A DNA stretch of 49,943 bases, from positions 1 to 49,943 of the forward strand of contig JAJTDM010000030.1 in NCBI GenBank assembly GCA_021300575.1, in the 5' to 3' direction. Numbering within the stretch: position 1 is the stretch's first letter; every line of letters starts with the position of its first letter. The position numbers and the translations under genes were made by a program. The notes beneath the pieces were generated by a model. That model was not told the origin of the DNA and ran no database searches. It was given only the letters and a program-made list of their open reading frames with translations. Origin of the DNA: Rubrivivax sp. Lineage in GTDB: Bacteria; Pseudomonadota; Gammaproteobacteria; Burkholderiales; Burkholderiaceae_C. Positions 16,619 to 25,756 of this stretch are shown one piece after another.

Positions 16619-17713
16619 TCATCTTGGACGGTCAGCGCGCTTGCCACTCTCGGCTGCGAGCCTGGCCGGCCCAAGGGGGCAAGGTACAGCCCCCGACGCT
16701 GATCGGGCGACTGATGCCATGCACGATTTCGACCCGAATCCAGCGTGGGCAAGGGCTGGGTCAATGCCAATACTGAATGCGTAGGTGAGTGCAGGAAAGA
16801 CGTAGGGCTTGCCGAATGAGAAGACCCTGGCCTCTTTGAGCCATGCGATGACCGGTTCCGCCAGCGGAATACGGATCGAAGCGCGGGTCTTCGTGTTCTC
16901 TTTGGCCAGGGTCCAGATGCCCGCGTCGAGATCGAATGCGTCCCAGCGGGCCGACAGCAACTCCATCTTGCGAACACACAGCGCAAGCAGCAGCCAGACG
17001 GCCAGCTCGTTCTCGCGCCCGTAGTTCGGTGTCGTCCGCATGGCCACGGCGAGTTGCTGCAGTTCTCCCACAGTCAGCCAGCGGTCGCGTGAGACCTCGT
17101 CGCCCCCGGCATCCACCAGGTCGAAGTCGGCCGCTGGATTTCGATCGATCCAGTGGTTGCGCTCGGCCATGCGAAACATGCGGCTCATGTAGCGCAGCGC
17201 GTCGTTGGCAACGGTCGGTGCACCGCCGGCCACGATGCGCGTCAGAACGCGGTCGATGTGTACGGGCTGCACGTCGGGCGGGGCGACCGGCCCCAGCACC
17301 GGATTGATGTGCTTGCGCAGGACACGGGCCACGACTTCCGGATGTTTGTAGCGCGGCTGGATGTACTTTGCGAACCAGACTTCACCGAGCCGCTGCACGG
17401 TGGGCACTTCGAGCTGCAGGGTCTTCTCTGCCTGCTTGGCTGCCGTGACGTCGATGCCGCGCTCGATCTGTGCTCGGTCCTGCCGTACCTGCCCGCGCGC
17501 ATCCTTGCGAGAGAGCTCGGGGTATCGCCCGAGCACCTTCTCCTTGGATCGCCCGTTCAGTCGGTAGCGAAGGATCCAAGAGGCCTTGCCGGCCTGCGCT
17601 GCGATGGTGCTGGCGACGAAGGTCAGGCCTTCGCCAACGCCGCGGTCCACGGCGCCGGCAGCGAGCCAGGCCTTGATCTCGCGGTCAGTGATCGGTCGTT
17701 GCTGTCTGCTCAT
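16619..17713 (-). pseudogene. P4-type tyrosine integrase, C-terminal catalytic part missing
   Basis: Integrase of the DUF4102 (P4-like) type. It has the N-terminal arm-binding domain (MSRQQRPITDREIKAWLAAG, then WILRYRLNGRSKEKVLGRYPELSRKDAR), the SAM-like core-binding domain, and the first catalytic Arg in LALCVRKMELLSARWD, then ENTKTRASIRIPL. After the YVFPA-like PYVFPALTY the sequence loses all similarity: the HxLRRT box, the second His and the Tyr nucleophile are absent. About 100 C-terminal residues are replaced by unrelated frame, so it cannot recombine. The ATG at 17713 is preferred over longer frames. The gene lies at the island border, next to chromosomal yicC. Confidence 0.85.
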
Positions 17714-17734
17714 GTCCCATAGGTTCCTGTGAGG

Positions 17735-17808
17735 CTGTGGGGTTTTTGATCGGATGAACGCCTCAGAAGCGGCGCGAACCCCAAAAACCCCACAATAAAC
17801 CCCACAGG
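17735..17808. repeat. Inverted repeats at the island edge, possible integrase arm sites
   Basis: TGTGGGGTTTTTG at 17736-17748 is the exact inverse of CAAAAACCCCACA at 17782-17794, and a further AAACCCCACAGG follows at 17797-17808. They lie just upstream of the integrase start, between it and yicC. Multiple short repeats here are typical of integrase arm-binding sites or an excisionase region near att. Confidence 0.5.
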
Positions 17809-17913
17809 TTGCGCGCGCTTGGCTGCTACGCCCTGGGACGGCTCGGGACAAAATATCCTTACACGACAGTGGGTTAGCTGATTTCCGGGGACCCCGTGGG
17901 ACCCCCTGAAAAG

Positions 17914-18849
17914 CTACTCAATGTTCTGCACCTGCTCGCGCATCTGCTCGATCAGCACCTTCATTTCCACCGAGATGCCGGTGAGTTCCAGGGCGGCCGA
18001 CTTCGAGCCCAGCGTGTTGGCCTCGCGGTGCAGTTCCTGGATCAGGAAATCCAGGCGCTTGCCGAGTTCCCCGCCCTGCGCCAGCAGGCGGTCAATCTCG
18101 TCCAGGTGCGCCATCAGGCGCGACAGCTCTTCAGCGACGTCGATGCGGATGGCGTAGGTGGCTGCTTCCTGAAGTGCGCGTTCCTGCAGGGCCTGGGGTG
18201 GAATGCCGCCCCCAGCGGCACCGGCGGCACCGGCGACACCGTCGGCGCTGGCCAGGGCCTCCTGCCAGCGTTGCAGGAAGCGGGCCTGCTGCTTCTGCAC
18301 CACGGCCGGCACCAGCGGCTCCGCCTGGGCGGCCAGCACGCGCAAGCGCTGCGTGCGGTCCGTGAGGATGGCCACCAGCTTCTCGCCTTCACGCTCTCGG
18401 GATTCCAGCAGCGCCTTCAGGCACTGCCGCGCCGTCTGCAGGGCGGCATCGTCCGTCACGGTCGTGGTTTGTCCGCGGCTGCACCATTGCAGCACTTCCT
18501 GCACGGACAGTGCTCGCGCCTGGGGCATCTGTGCCTGCACCTGGGCCTGCAGCCAGGCCAACTCGGTCAGCGCTTTGGGTTGCGGTGAGGGCCATGTGGT
18601 CTCGACCGTGGACCGGGTGAGCATGCGAAGCTCCACCTTGCCGCGCTTGAGGGCGCCCGTCAGCATCTCCCGCAGGGCGGGCTCGGTGCCGCGCAGTTCT
18701 TCCGGAAGCTTGAAGCCGAGGTCCAGAAAGCGCCCGTTCACGGAGCGGATTTCCACGGACAGGGCCGCTTCATCTTCGGGTTTTTCAGGTGTCTGCGCAG
18801 GGGTGCGAGCCAGTGTGCTGGCATACCCCGTCATGCTATAAACAGGCAT
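17914..18849 (-). CDS. yicC: YicC-family endoribonuclease
   Basis: A 311-residue YicC/YloC protein, an RNA-binding endoribonuclease family. The signature start MPVYSMTGYAS, the EIRSVNGRFLDLGFKLPEELR block, RGKVELRM, and the C-terminal DUF1732 part (RIDVAEELSRLMAHLDE, GKRLDFLIQELHREANTLGSK, MREQVQNIE) are all present. A Gly/Ala-rich insertion (about residues 215-230) is unusual but lies in a linker. The ATG at 18849 fits the family; the frame runs further upstream only as antisense of the kinase gene. In related genomes gmk follows yicC directly, but here the truncated integrase does. Confidence 0.93.
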   Translation of the reverse strand: MPVYSMTGYASTLARTPAQTPEKPEDEAALSVEIRSVNGRFLDLGFKLPEELRGTEPALREMLTGALKRGKVELRMLTRSTVETTWPSPQPKALTELAWLQAQVQAQMPQARALSVQEVLQWCSRGQTTTVTDDAALQTARQCLKALLESREREGEKLVAILTDRTQRLRVLAAQAEPLVPAVVQKQQARFLQRWQEALASADGVAGAAGAAGGGIPPQALQERALQEAATYAIRIDVAEELSRLMAHLDEIDRLLAQGGELGKRLDFLIQELHREANTLGSKSAALELTGISVEMKVLIEQMREQVQNIE

Positions 18850-18879
18850 GGTTTGCACGGCCCCCGCAAAGCGGAGATT

Positions 18880-19845
18880 ATGACAAAGCCCAAGCCAGCC
18901 CCGCTGCCCAGCGGCACCGCGGTGGGCGGCTACAGGGTGATCAGCAAGATTGCGGTCGGGGGCTTCGGTGTCGTCTACCTGGCCGAGGACGAACAGCAAC
19001 GGCACGTGGCCCTCAAGGAATACCTGCCCGCTTCCCTGGCCGAGCGGGCCGAGGGTGAGCTGGCACCCTTCGTTCCACCTGAAAAGTTGCCTTTGTACCG
19101 GCTGGGCTTGAAGAGCTTCTTCGAGGAAGGCCGGGCACTGGGCCAGATCAGCCACCCGGGCGTGGTGTCGGTGCTGAACTTCTTCCGCGCCAACGAGACC
19201 GTCTACATGGTGATGAACTACCTGGAAGGCGACACGCTCCAGGAATTCATCCTCATCGCCCGTGACCTGAAGCGCGAGAAGGTGCTGCGAGAGAGCACCA
19301 TCCGCAGCCTGTTCGACGAAATCCTGCGGGGCTTGCGCGTGGTGCACCAGCACAAGATGCTGCACCTGGACATCAAGCCAGCCAACATCTTCATCACCAA
19401 CGACAACCGCGCCGTACTGCTGGACTTCGGCGCGGCGCGCGACGTGCTGAACAAGCAGGGGGAGTTCACTCGCCCGATGTACACGCCCGGCTTCGCCGCG
19501 CCCGAGATGTACCGTCGCGACAACGCGGTGGGCCCCTGGACCGACATCTATTCCATCGGCGCCACCATCTACGCCTGCATGTGCGGCGCGCCACCCTTGG
19601 AGGTGCCTCGGCGCCTGGAGGATGACGAGCTTGACCGCCACCTGGAGCGCCAGCGCGACGTCTACAGCGACGGCCTGATCGAGGTGGTGCGGTGGTGCAT
19701 GGCCCTGGATGCGCGCGAGCGCCCCCAGAGCGTGTTCGCCCTGCAGCGTGAACTGGGCCGAGAGTCGGGCCGCCGGCCGAACCGGCGTTCCATCAGCAGC
19801 CGCGGCCGTGACCCGCGGGGCCCCTTGCCGGAGGCCCAAAGGTGA
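18880..19845 (+). CDS. Serine/threonine protein kinase
   Basis: A 321-residue Hanks-type kinase without a transmembrane segment, so cytoplasmic. It shows the glycine loop IAVGGFGVVYLAED, the catalytic Lys in VALKEYLP, the catalytic loop HLDIKPANIF, the metal-binding DFGAARD, an activation segment with several Thr and Tyr, and the APEMY motif. The ATG at 18880 is chosen over a TTG at 18853. Start codons of this gene and the divergent yicC are only 30 bp apart. It is followed, after 79 bp, by a PP2C phosphatase gene, giving a kinase/phosphatase pair that probably acts on common substrates. Confidence 0.93.
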   Translation: MTKPKPAPLPSGTAVGGYRVISKIAVGGFGVVYLAEDEQQRHVALKEYLPASLAERAEGELAPFVPPEKLPLYRLGLKSFFEEGRALGQISHPGVVSVLNFFRANETVYMVMNYLEGDTLQEFILIARDLKREKVLRESTIRSLFDEILRGLRVVHQHKMLHLDIKPANIFITNDNRAVLLDFGAARDVLNKQGEFTRPMYTPGFAAPEMYRRDNAVGPWTDIYSIGATIYACMCGAPPLEVPRRLEDDELDRHLERQRDVYSDGLIEVVRWCMALDARERPQSVFALQRELGRESGRRPNRRSISSRGRDPRGPLPEAQR

Positions 19846-19924
19846 TGAAGTCTGCTGGAGCGGGGACTGGCACGCCGAGGCCCCCCGAGCGCCGGGCTGC
19901 AGCGGGCGTGTACGGGGGGCCGAC

Positions 19925-20755
19925 ATGAATTACCAGGTCGTCCAAGAGACCCACATCGGCCACCGCCGCCGCAACGAGGACCGTGTGGGCCACTGGTCCA
20001 CAGGTCAGTCGTGGCTGCTGGCCTTGGCCGATGGCATGGGCGGCCACCCCCATGGTGACCGCGCTGCCGAGGGGGCGCTGCAGACCTTGTCCGACCTGTT
20101 CCTGCGCCAGGCCCAGCCAGAACTGCCCATGCCGGGTGCCTTCCTGGACATGGCCTTTCGCGAGGCGCACCGGCGCCTGAATGCTGAAGCCGAGGAATGG
20201 CAGCTCAAGGAACACCACAGCACCACCCTGGTGGCCTGCGTGATGCAGAAGGGCCTGCTGTGGTGGGCCCACTGCGGTGACTCGCGCCTGTACCTCAGCC
20301 GCAGGGGAGAACTCGTCATGCGCACGCGGGATCACTCCCTGGCAGAGCGGCGTGAGGAACTGGCTAGTCGGCTGACGCCGGGCAAACACGCGCCGGGCCA
20401 TGTGCTGGTGTCGTGCCTGGGGGGCAAACGTCGACCTACGGTCGAGTCTGCCGGCCCCTGGTCCCTGGCCGAAGGGGACCGCGTCTTGCTGTGCTCCGAC
20501 GGCCTGTGGGGACCGCTGGCGGACGCCGAGCTTCTGCATACCCTGCACCAGGGCGAGATGCCCGCCGTCGTTCCCGGGCTGATAAAGGCCGCCCTGGCCG
20601 CCGCCGCCTCGGGCAGCGACAACGTCACGGCACTGGGGTGCCTGTGTCAGCCGGGTTCCAACGCGTCCTGGCAGCCCGCACCTTCAGCCCCTCTGGTGGC
20701 CTCGCCCGATACCCAGTTCAACACGCTGCCCGGCCCCGGACCGGGTCCGCGTTGA
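19925..20755 (+). CDS. PP2C-family serine/threonine phosphatase
   Basis: A 276-residue metal-dependent phosphatase, the likely counterpart of the upstream kinase. PP2C motifs are NEDRVG (metal Asp), [39 protein letters not shown] and GSDNVTALG. The last 35 residues are a Pro/Ala-rich tail. The ATG at 19925 gives the standard start [20 protein letters not shown]. The pair lies between yicC and rph. Confidence 0.93.
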   Translation: MNYQVVQETHIGHRRRNEDRVGHWSTGQSWLLALADGMGGHPHGDRAAEGALQTLSDLFLRQAQPELPMPGAFLDMAFREAHRRLNAEAEEWQLKEHHSTTLVACVMQKGLLWWAHCGDSRLYLSRRGELVMRTRDHSLAERREELASRLTPGKHAPGHVLVSCLGGKRRPTVESAGPWSLAEGDRVLLCSDGLWGPLADAELLHTLHQGEMPAVVPGLIKAALAAAASGSDNVTALGCLCQPGSNASWQPAPSAPLVASPDTQFNTLPGPGPGPR

Positions 20756-20801
20756 GGCGCCGCGCGTCGGCCTTTCTTCTTGTCTCTTCCTGGAATCCTG
20801 C

Positions 20802-21533
20802 ATGTCCTCTTTTGTTCGAACGGCCGGCCGTGGTGCAGCCGATTTGCGCCCCGTGACCCTGGAGCGCCACCATACCGTCCACGCCGAGGGCTCGGTGCTC
20901 GTGAGCTTCGGCCAGACCCGGGTGCTGTGCACGGCCTCCGTCGAAGAGAAGGTGCCCCCGCACAAGCGCGGCAGCGGCGAGGGCTGGGTGACGGCGGAAT
21001 ACGGGATGCTGCCGCGCAGCACCCACACCCGCTCTGACCGAGAGGCTGCGCGCGGCAAGCAAAGCGGGCGCACGCAGGAGATCCAGCGCCTGATCGGCCG
21101 CTCCATGCGCACCGTCTTCGATCTCGCGGCCTTGGGCGAACGCACCCTGCACCTGGACTGCGACGTGATCCAGGCTGATGGCGGCACGCGCACGGCTGCC
21201 ATCACCGGCGCTTTCGTTGCAGCGCACGACGCGGTGACCTGGCTATTGGCCCAGGGCAAGCTCGAAGCCTCACCCATCCGTGACTTCGTGGCTGCAGTGT
21301 CGGTAGGCATCGTGCAGGGCGTGCCCTTGCTCGACCTGGAATACACCGAAGACTCCGCCTGCGACACCGACATGAACGTGGTGATGACGGGCAGCGGGGG
21401 CTTCGTCGAGGTGCAGGGCACGGCCGAGGGCGTACCCTTCACCCGTGCGGAGATGGACGCCCTGCTGGGCCTGGCCGGGCAGGGCATTGCCACCCTGGTG
21501 CGGGCACAAAAGCAGGCGCTTGGGGTGGCGTGA
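20802..21533 (+). CDS. rph: Ribonuclease PH
   Basis: A 243-residue phosphorolytic 3'-5' exoribonuclease that trims tRNA 3' ends. Family features are the early [32 protein letters not shown], the [12 protein letters not shown] block, RLIGRSMR, the conserved [19 protein letters not shown] core in two parts, and [15 protein letters not shown]. Length is normal. The stop overlaps the rdgB start, so the two are translationally coupled. Confidence 0.97.
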   Translation: MSSFVRTAGRGAADLRPVTLERHHTVHAEGSVLVSFGQTRVLCTASVEEKVPPHKRGSGEGWVTAEYGMLPRSTHTRSDREAARGKQSGRTQEIQRLIGRSMRTVFDLAALGERTLHLDCDVIQADGGTRTAAITGAFVAAHDAVTWLLAQGKLEASPIRDFVAAVSVGIVQGVPLLDLEYTEDSACDTDMNVVMTGSGGFVEVQGTAEGVPFTRAEMDALLGLAGQGIATLVRAQKQALGVA

Positions 21534-22177
21534 TGCCGGGGCTGCGCCTCGTCCTGGCCTCGAACAACGCCAAGAAGCTCCAGGAACTGCAGGCCCTGCT
21601 GGGCGCATTGCCGCTGGAGTTGGTGGCGCAGGGCTCGTTGGGCGTGGCCGAGGCCGAGGAGCCGCACGCCACGTTTCTGGAGAACGCCCTGGCCAAGGCG
21701 CGACACGCCGCGGCGGCCAGCCGCCAGGCGGCGATCGCCGATGACTCTGGCCTGTGTGTTCCAGCGCTGGGCGGTGCGCCGGGGGTCATCTCGGCGCACT
21801 ACGCGGGTATGGTGGAGGCCACCGCCGACCGCGAGGCCACACGCAGGCAGCAGGACGCCGCCAACAACCAACTGCTGTTGCAGCGGATGCAGGCGTTCAC
21901 CACCCCTGCGCAGCGGCGGGCCCGCTTCGTCTGCACCCTGGTGGCCGTGCGCTCGGCCGACGACCCCGAACCGCTGGTGGCTTTCGGCCGCTGGGAAGGG
22001 CAGTTGCTGGCCGAGGCCCGTGGCGGCGCCGGGTTCGGCTATGACCCCTTGCTCCACATCCCCACTGCCGGCTGCACCGTGGCGGAGATGACGTCGGCAC
22101 AGAAGAACGGCATCAGCCACCGCGCGCTGGCGGCGGCGCAGATGGCCGCCCTGATGCGCGAGGCCTGGGGCCTGTGA
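21533..22177 (+). CDS. rdgB: XTP/dITP diphosphatase (RdgB/HAM1)
   Basis: A 214-residue enzyme that removes non-canonical purine nucleotides (XTP, dITP). The opening LVLASNNAKKLQELQALL, the E-PHATFLENALAKARHAA stretch, the IADDSGLCVPALGGAPGVISA block, and GGAGFGYDPLLHIP with the AEMTSAQKNGISHRALA ending are diagnostic. A GTG three bases earlier (21530) is an alternative start. It overlaps both rph upstream and hemW downstream. Confidence 0.96.
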   Translation: MPGLRLVLASNNAKKLQELQALLGALPLELVAQGSLGVAEAEEPHATFLENALAKARHAAAASRQAAIADDSGLCVPALGGAPGVISAHYAGMVEATADREATRRQQDAANNQLLLQRMQAFTTPAQRRARFVCTLVAVRSADDPEPLVAFGRWEGQLLAEARGGAGFGYDPLLHIPTAGCTVAEMTSAQKNGISHRALAAAQMAALMREAWGL

Positions 22178-23523
22178 ACACGCCGGTGACGGGCGGCCCG
22201 GCCGATGCCGCGGCGCGCTTTCTGCGGCCGGGCACGCTGAACCTGTCGGAGTTGCCGCCCCTGAGCCTGTACGTGCACCTGCCCTGGTGCCTGAAGAAGT
22301 GCCCCTATTGCGACTTCAACTCGCATGCAAGCCCGCCCGCGGGTTCTGCTGCGGGTTTCGCCTCGGGTTCGGGCGCTTCAGCGGCGGGGCCGGGCAGCCT
22401 GCCCGAGACGCGCTACCTGGACGCCCTGCGCGCCGACCTGGAGGCCGCGCTGCCCCTGGTGTGGGGCCGCCGCGTGGTCAGCGTGTTCATCGGTGGGGGC
22501 ACACCCAGCCTGTTTTCGCCTGACAGCATCGAGCGCTTGCTCGCCGACGTGCGGGCCCGCCTGCCCCTGGAGCCGGGATGCGAGATCACGCTGGAAGCCA
22601 ACCCCGGCACTTTCGAGTCCCAGCGTTTCCGGGCGTTTCGCCAGGCTGGGGTGACGCGGCTGTCCATCGGCGTGCAGAGCTTCGATGACCAGGCCCTGCA
22701 CCGCATCGGCCGCGTGCATGACGCGGCGCAGGCCCGCGCCGCCGTGGCCGAGGCCCGTGAAGCCTTCGACACCTTCAACATCGACCTGATGTACGCCCTG
22801 CCCGGGCAGACCCTGCAAGCCTTGCAGACTGACCTGGACACCGCCCTGGCGCTTGCGCCGCCCCACCTGTCGGTCTACCACCTGACGATGGAGCCGGGCA
22901 CGGTGTTCGCCACCAGACCGCCCGCCGGCCTGCCCGACGACGACACGGCGGCCCGGATGCTGGACCTCATCGTCGACACCACGGCAGCGGCCGGCTTGCA
23001 GCGCTACGAGGTCTCGGCCTTCGCCCGGCCTGGCCACCGGTGCCGGCACAACCTGAACTACTGGCAGTTTGGTGACTACCTGGGCATCGGCGCCGGAGCC
23101 CACGGCAAGCTCAGTTTTCCGCACCGCGTGCTGCGCCAGGTGCGCTGGCGCGAACCGGCCACCTACATGGACAAGGCACTGGCCGGCCAGGCGGTGTCCA
23201 ACGAGCACGAGGTGGCCCGCAAGGACCTGCCCTTCGAGTACGCCCTCAACGCGCTGCGCCTGCGCGAAGGTTTCACCGTCGAGGAGTTCTGCGCCCGTAC
23301 CGGGCTGGCCCCCTCAGCCCTGGCCTCTGCCGTGGCCCAGGCGCGTCAGCGGGGCCTGCTGGAGCCTGCGATGGAAGACACCCTGGGGCTGGCGGGCCTG
23401 CTGGAACCGCCCGGGGCGCTGCGTCCTCAGCGCGTCGTGCCTTCGGCGCGCGGGTTCGACTTCCTGTCGGACCTGCAAGCGCTGTTCCTGCCGGACGATC
23501 CCGGGCCCCGGGAAGGGCGCTGA
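22174..23523 (+). CDS. hemW: Radical SAM heme chaperone HemW
   Basis: A 449-residue HemW (formerly annotated as a coproporphyrinogen III oxidase-like protein), thought to deliver heme to target enzymes. The radical SAM cluster motif CLKKCPYC follows LYVHLPW, and FIGGGTPSLFSPDSIERLL, ITLEANPGTFE, SIGVQSFDDQALHRIGR, and the C-terminal HemN_C region (GIGAGAHGK, FEYALNALRLREGF) are all typical. The start is GTG, overlapping the rdgB stop. A Gly/Ala/Ser-rich insertion of about 20 residues (residues 52-70) right after the cluster motif is unusual. Confidence 0.95.
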   Translation: MNTPVTGGPADAAARFLRPGTLNLSELPPLSLYVHLPWCLKKCPYCDFNSHASPPAGSAAGFASGSGASAAGPGSLPETRYLDALRADLEAALPLVWGRRVVSVFIGGGTPSLFSPDSIERLLADVRARLPLEPGCEITLEANPGTFESQRFRAFRQAGVTRLSIGVQSFDDQALHRIGRVHDAAQARAAVAEAREAFDTFNIDLMYALPGQTLQALQTDLDTALALAPPHLSVYHLTMEPGTVFATRPPAGLPDDDTAARMLDLIVDTTAAAGLQRYEVSAFARPGHRCRHNLNYWQFGDYLGIGAGAHGKLSFPHRVLRQVRWREPATYMDKALAGQAVSNEHEVARKDLPFEYALNALRLREGFTVEEFCARTGLAPSALASAVAQARQRGLLEPAMEDTLGLAGLLEPPGALRPQRVVPSARGFDFLSDLQALFLPDDPGPREGR

Positions 23524-23590
23524 TAGACTGAAACCGAGCGGTCCGCATTCCCTGCCGGCTGTCGCTGTCCACACCCTCAACAGAAAGCCG

Positions 23591-23878
23591 ATGCGCCCCG
23601 ACGCCCTATCCCAACCGCCGTACGACCAGGCCCTGGAACTGCTGCGCCATGCGGGCCAGTCCCTGCCCGAAGGCAGCCCCGGTGATCCTGTGTGGACCGC
23701 CAGCCTGGTGCAAGGTCTGGTGCATCTGGTCGAGCGGGTACGTGCATCTGCCTCCGGCGGCGGGAACGGGGATGCGGGTTTTGACCTTGGCCCCCCGTTT
23801 GCCGGCGAGGTGTCGGCCGATGAGCGGGCCATGTTGTTCGTGCAGGCGCCTGACGCGACGCAGGAGCCGCTGTCTTGA
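23591..23878 (+). CDS. Small hypothetical protein upstream of the MinD-like ATPase
   Basis: A 95-residue protein (MRPDALSQPPYDQALELL) with a helical N-terminal half and an acidic, Gly-rich C-terminal half. I do not recognise a family. It starts 67 bp after hemW and its stop overlaps the TTG start of the MinD-like gene (23875-23878), so it is coupled to that ATPase and may be a partner. No signal peptide or membrane segment is visible. Confidence 0.65.
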   Translation: MRPDALSQPPYDQALELLRHAGQSLPEGSPGDPVWTASLVQGLVHLVERVRASASGGGNGDAGFDLGPPFAGEVSADERAMLFVQAPDATQEPLS

Positions 23879-24669
23879 GCGCCGCGCCTGCAGCTTCTGC
23901 ATCCCGGCGGCGCGCCAGCATCACGGCCATCACCAGTGGCAAAGGGGGCGTGGGCAAGACCTTCGTCTCCGCCAACGTGGCGGCGGCCCTCACCCGCCAG
24001 GGTGAGCGTGTGCTGGTGCTGGACGCCGACCTGGGCCTGGCCAACCTGGACGTGGTGCTGAACCTGTTTCCCAAGGTGACGCTGCATGACGTGTTCACTG
24101 GCCGCAGCGGCCTGCAGGAGGCCATCCTGAAGGCGCCGGGGGGGTACTCGGTGTTGCTCGCGGGCTCGGGCATGGTGGAGTACTCGCGCCTGACGCCGGA
24201 GGTGCGCGAACAGTTGCAGCAGGTCATCAACGAGGTGGCTCCGCGCTATGACCGCGTGCTGCTGGACACCGGGGCCGGGATTTCCGAGGTGGTGCTGTAC
24301 ACCGTGTCGCTGGCCGACAAGGTGCTGGTGGTGGCCACGCCTGAGCCCACATCGCTGACCGATGCCTACGCCACCATCAAGGTGCTGGCGATGACGCAGA
24401 AGCGCTACGCCATCCAGTTGGTGGTCAACCAGGTGCGCAAGCAGGGCGAGGGCCGCGCGGTGCGCCAGCAGTTGCAGCAGGTGATCGACCGCTATGTGAG
24501 CCCCACCGTGGGCCACCCGGTGAAGCTGGAACTGGTGGGCGAGATTCCCCTGGACGTGAACGTGCGCAACGCCGTGCTCAAGCGTGAACTGCTCATGGAG
24601 AAGCAATCGGGCTCACCTGCGGGCATCGGTCTGTCGGCCCTGGGCATGAAGCTGCGCGGGGTGGTTTGA
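23875..24669 (+). CDS. MinD/ParA-family ATPase (FlhG/YlxH-like)
   Basis: A 264-residue P-loop ATPase. The deviant Walker A SGKGGVGKT lies at residues 21-29, followed by VLVLDADLGLANLDVVL (a FlhG/MinD signature), RVLLDTGAGIS, and VVATPEPTSLTDAYATIKVL, which is typical of FlhG. Members place flagella or other polar machinery. No flagellar genes are in the window, so the cellular role is open. The start is TTG, sharing 4 bp with the upstream stop, and its own stop overlaps the next TTG start. The low initiation strength may set its level. Confidence 0.85.
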   Translation: MSAAPAASASRRRASITAITSGKGGVGKTFVSANVAAALTRQGERVLVLDADLGLANLDVVLNLFPKVTLHDVFTGRSGLQEAILKAPGGYSVLLAGSGMVEYSRLTPEVREQLQQVINEVAPRYDRVLLDTGAGISEVVLYTVSLADKVLVVATPEPTSLTDAYATIKVLAMTQKRYAIQLVVNQVRKQGEGRAVRQQLQQVIDRYVSPTVGHPVKLELVGEIPLDVNVRNAVLKRELLMEKQSGSPAGIGLSALGMKLRGVV

Positions 24670-25055
24670 ACCCCGATGCCACCCCCTTCGATCGCCTGGG
24701 CGGCGAGCCGGGCGTGCGCACCCTGGTGGACCGGTTCTACGACCTGATGGACCTGGAGCCGGCCTATGCCGGCATCCGGGCCCTCCACCCGACGGATCTG
24801 CAGGGTTCGCGCGATAAGCTGTTCTGGTTCCTGTGCGGCTGGCTGGGCGGGCCTGACCTGTACATCCAACGCTTTGGCCACCCCAGGCTGAGGGCGCGCC
24901 ACCTGCCCTATGCCATTGGCTTGTCAGAACGCGACCAGTGGATGGCCTGCATGATGCAGGCGATGCAGGAACAGCAACTGGACGAATCCCTGGCCCAGCG
25001 CCTTGCCGAATCGTTTTTCGGCACGGCGGACTGGATGCGCAACAAGGGCGGGTGA
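24666..25055 (+). CDS. Group II truncated hemoglobin
   Basis: A 129-residue 2-on-2 globin. TrHb2 marks are FDRLGGEPGVRTLVDRFYDLMD, the FLCGWLGGPDLYIQRFGHP segment with the conserved Trp and Tyr near the heme, the RHLPYAIG proximal His, and ERDQWMACM. Such globins bind O2 or NO and are linked to nitrosative and oxidative stress. The TTG start overlaps the MinD-like stop by 4 bp, so expression is coupled to it. Codon choice matches the neighbours. Confidence 0.92.
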   Translation: MNPDATPFDRLGGEPGVRTLVDRFYDLMDLEPAYAGIRALHPTDLQGSRDKLFWFLCGWLGGPDLYIQRFGHPRLRARHLPYAIGLSERDQWMACMMQAMQEQQLDESLAQRLAESFFGTADWMRNKGG

Positions 25056-25090
25056 AGGCGGGTGAAGGCAAGCTGCCCGCTGCGGCCGCC

Positions 25091-25756
25091 TCAGCCTTTC
25101 AGCAGCACGATCAGCGCCCCTGCGCCGCCCTGCGGGCCACTGGCCTGGGCAAAGGCCACCACCTCCGCGCACTGGCCCAGCCAGCGCTGCGCCTTCGCCT
25201 TCAGCACGGGCTGCCTGCCTGGGGAGCCATGGCCCTTGCCATGCACCACGCGCACGCAGCGGTGGCCACGCCGCATGGATTCACGGATGTGGCCCGCCAG
25301 GGCCTCGCGCGCTTCGTCCCGCCGCAGGCCGTGCAGGTCGATCTGCGACTGGATGGCCCAGTGGCCCCGGCGCAGCTTGGTCACCACGTCGGGGCCAATG
25401 CCCGGGCGCCGAAAACTCAGACCGTCGTCGGTGAGCAGCAGCGATTCGATGTCCACCTCGTCAGACAGGGCCTCCTGCAGGGCTTTCTGCTCGTCCAATT
25501 GACGCTGCACCGGTTCGGGTGCAGGTTGGGGCCGCTTCAGATCGGCCAGGCCCTTGTCGGGCACCTGGGTCACGGGCCCCACTGCGCGGGCGAACTCGTC
25601 GCGCTGCCGCGCCAGTTGGCGCCGCTGGGCTTCTTCGGCCGCCTGGCGGGCGCGCTCACGCGCCGCCTGCGCCGCGGCCTCCTTGGCCCGGCGCTTCAGG
25701 GCAGCGCCCAGGGCCTCGAAGTCCTTGAGTGCGGAGGCTGCAGCGGCCCTGCTCAC
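25091..25756 (-). CDS. Smr-domain protein
   Basis: A 221-residue protein with a long, charged, probably coiled N-terminal half (residues 1-90, rich in Ala, Arg, Glu) and a C-terminal Smr domain (about 140-220). The Smr motifs are [12 protein letters not shown] and VVHGKGHGS. Smr domains have nicking endonuclease or RNA-cleaving activity in studied cases; the substrate here is unknown. The GTG start overlaps the radC stop by 4 bp, so it is read as the second gene of a radC-smr pair. It is convergent to the globin gene. Confidence 0.92.
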   Translation of the reverse strand: MSRAAAASALKDFEALGAALKRRAKEAAAQAARERARQAAEEAQRRQLARQRDEFARAVGPVTQVPDKGLADLKRPQPAPEPVQRQLDEQKALQEALSDEVDIESLLLTDDGLSFRRPGIGPDVVTKLRRGHWAIQSQIDLHGLRRDEAREALAGHIRESMRRGHRCVRVVHGKGHGSPGRQPVLKAKAQRWLGQCAEVVAFAQASGPQGGAGALIVLLKG

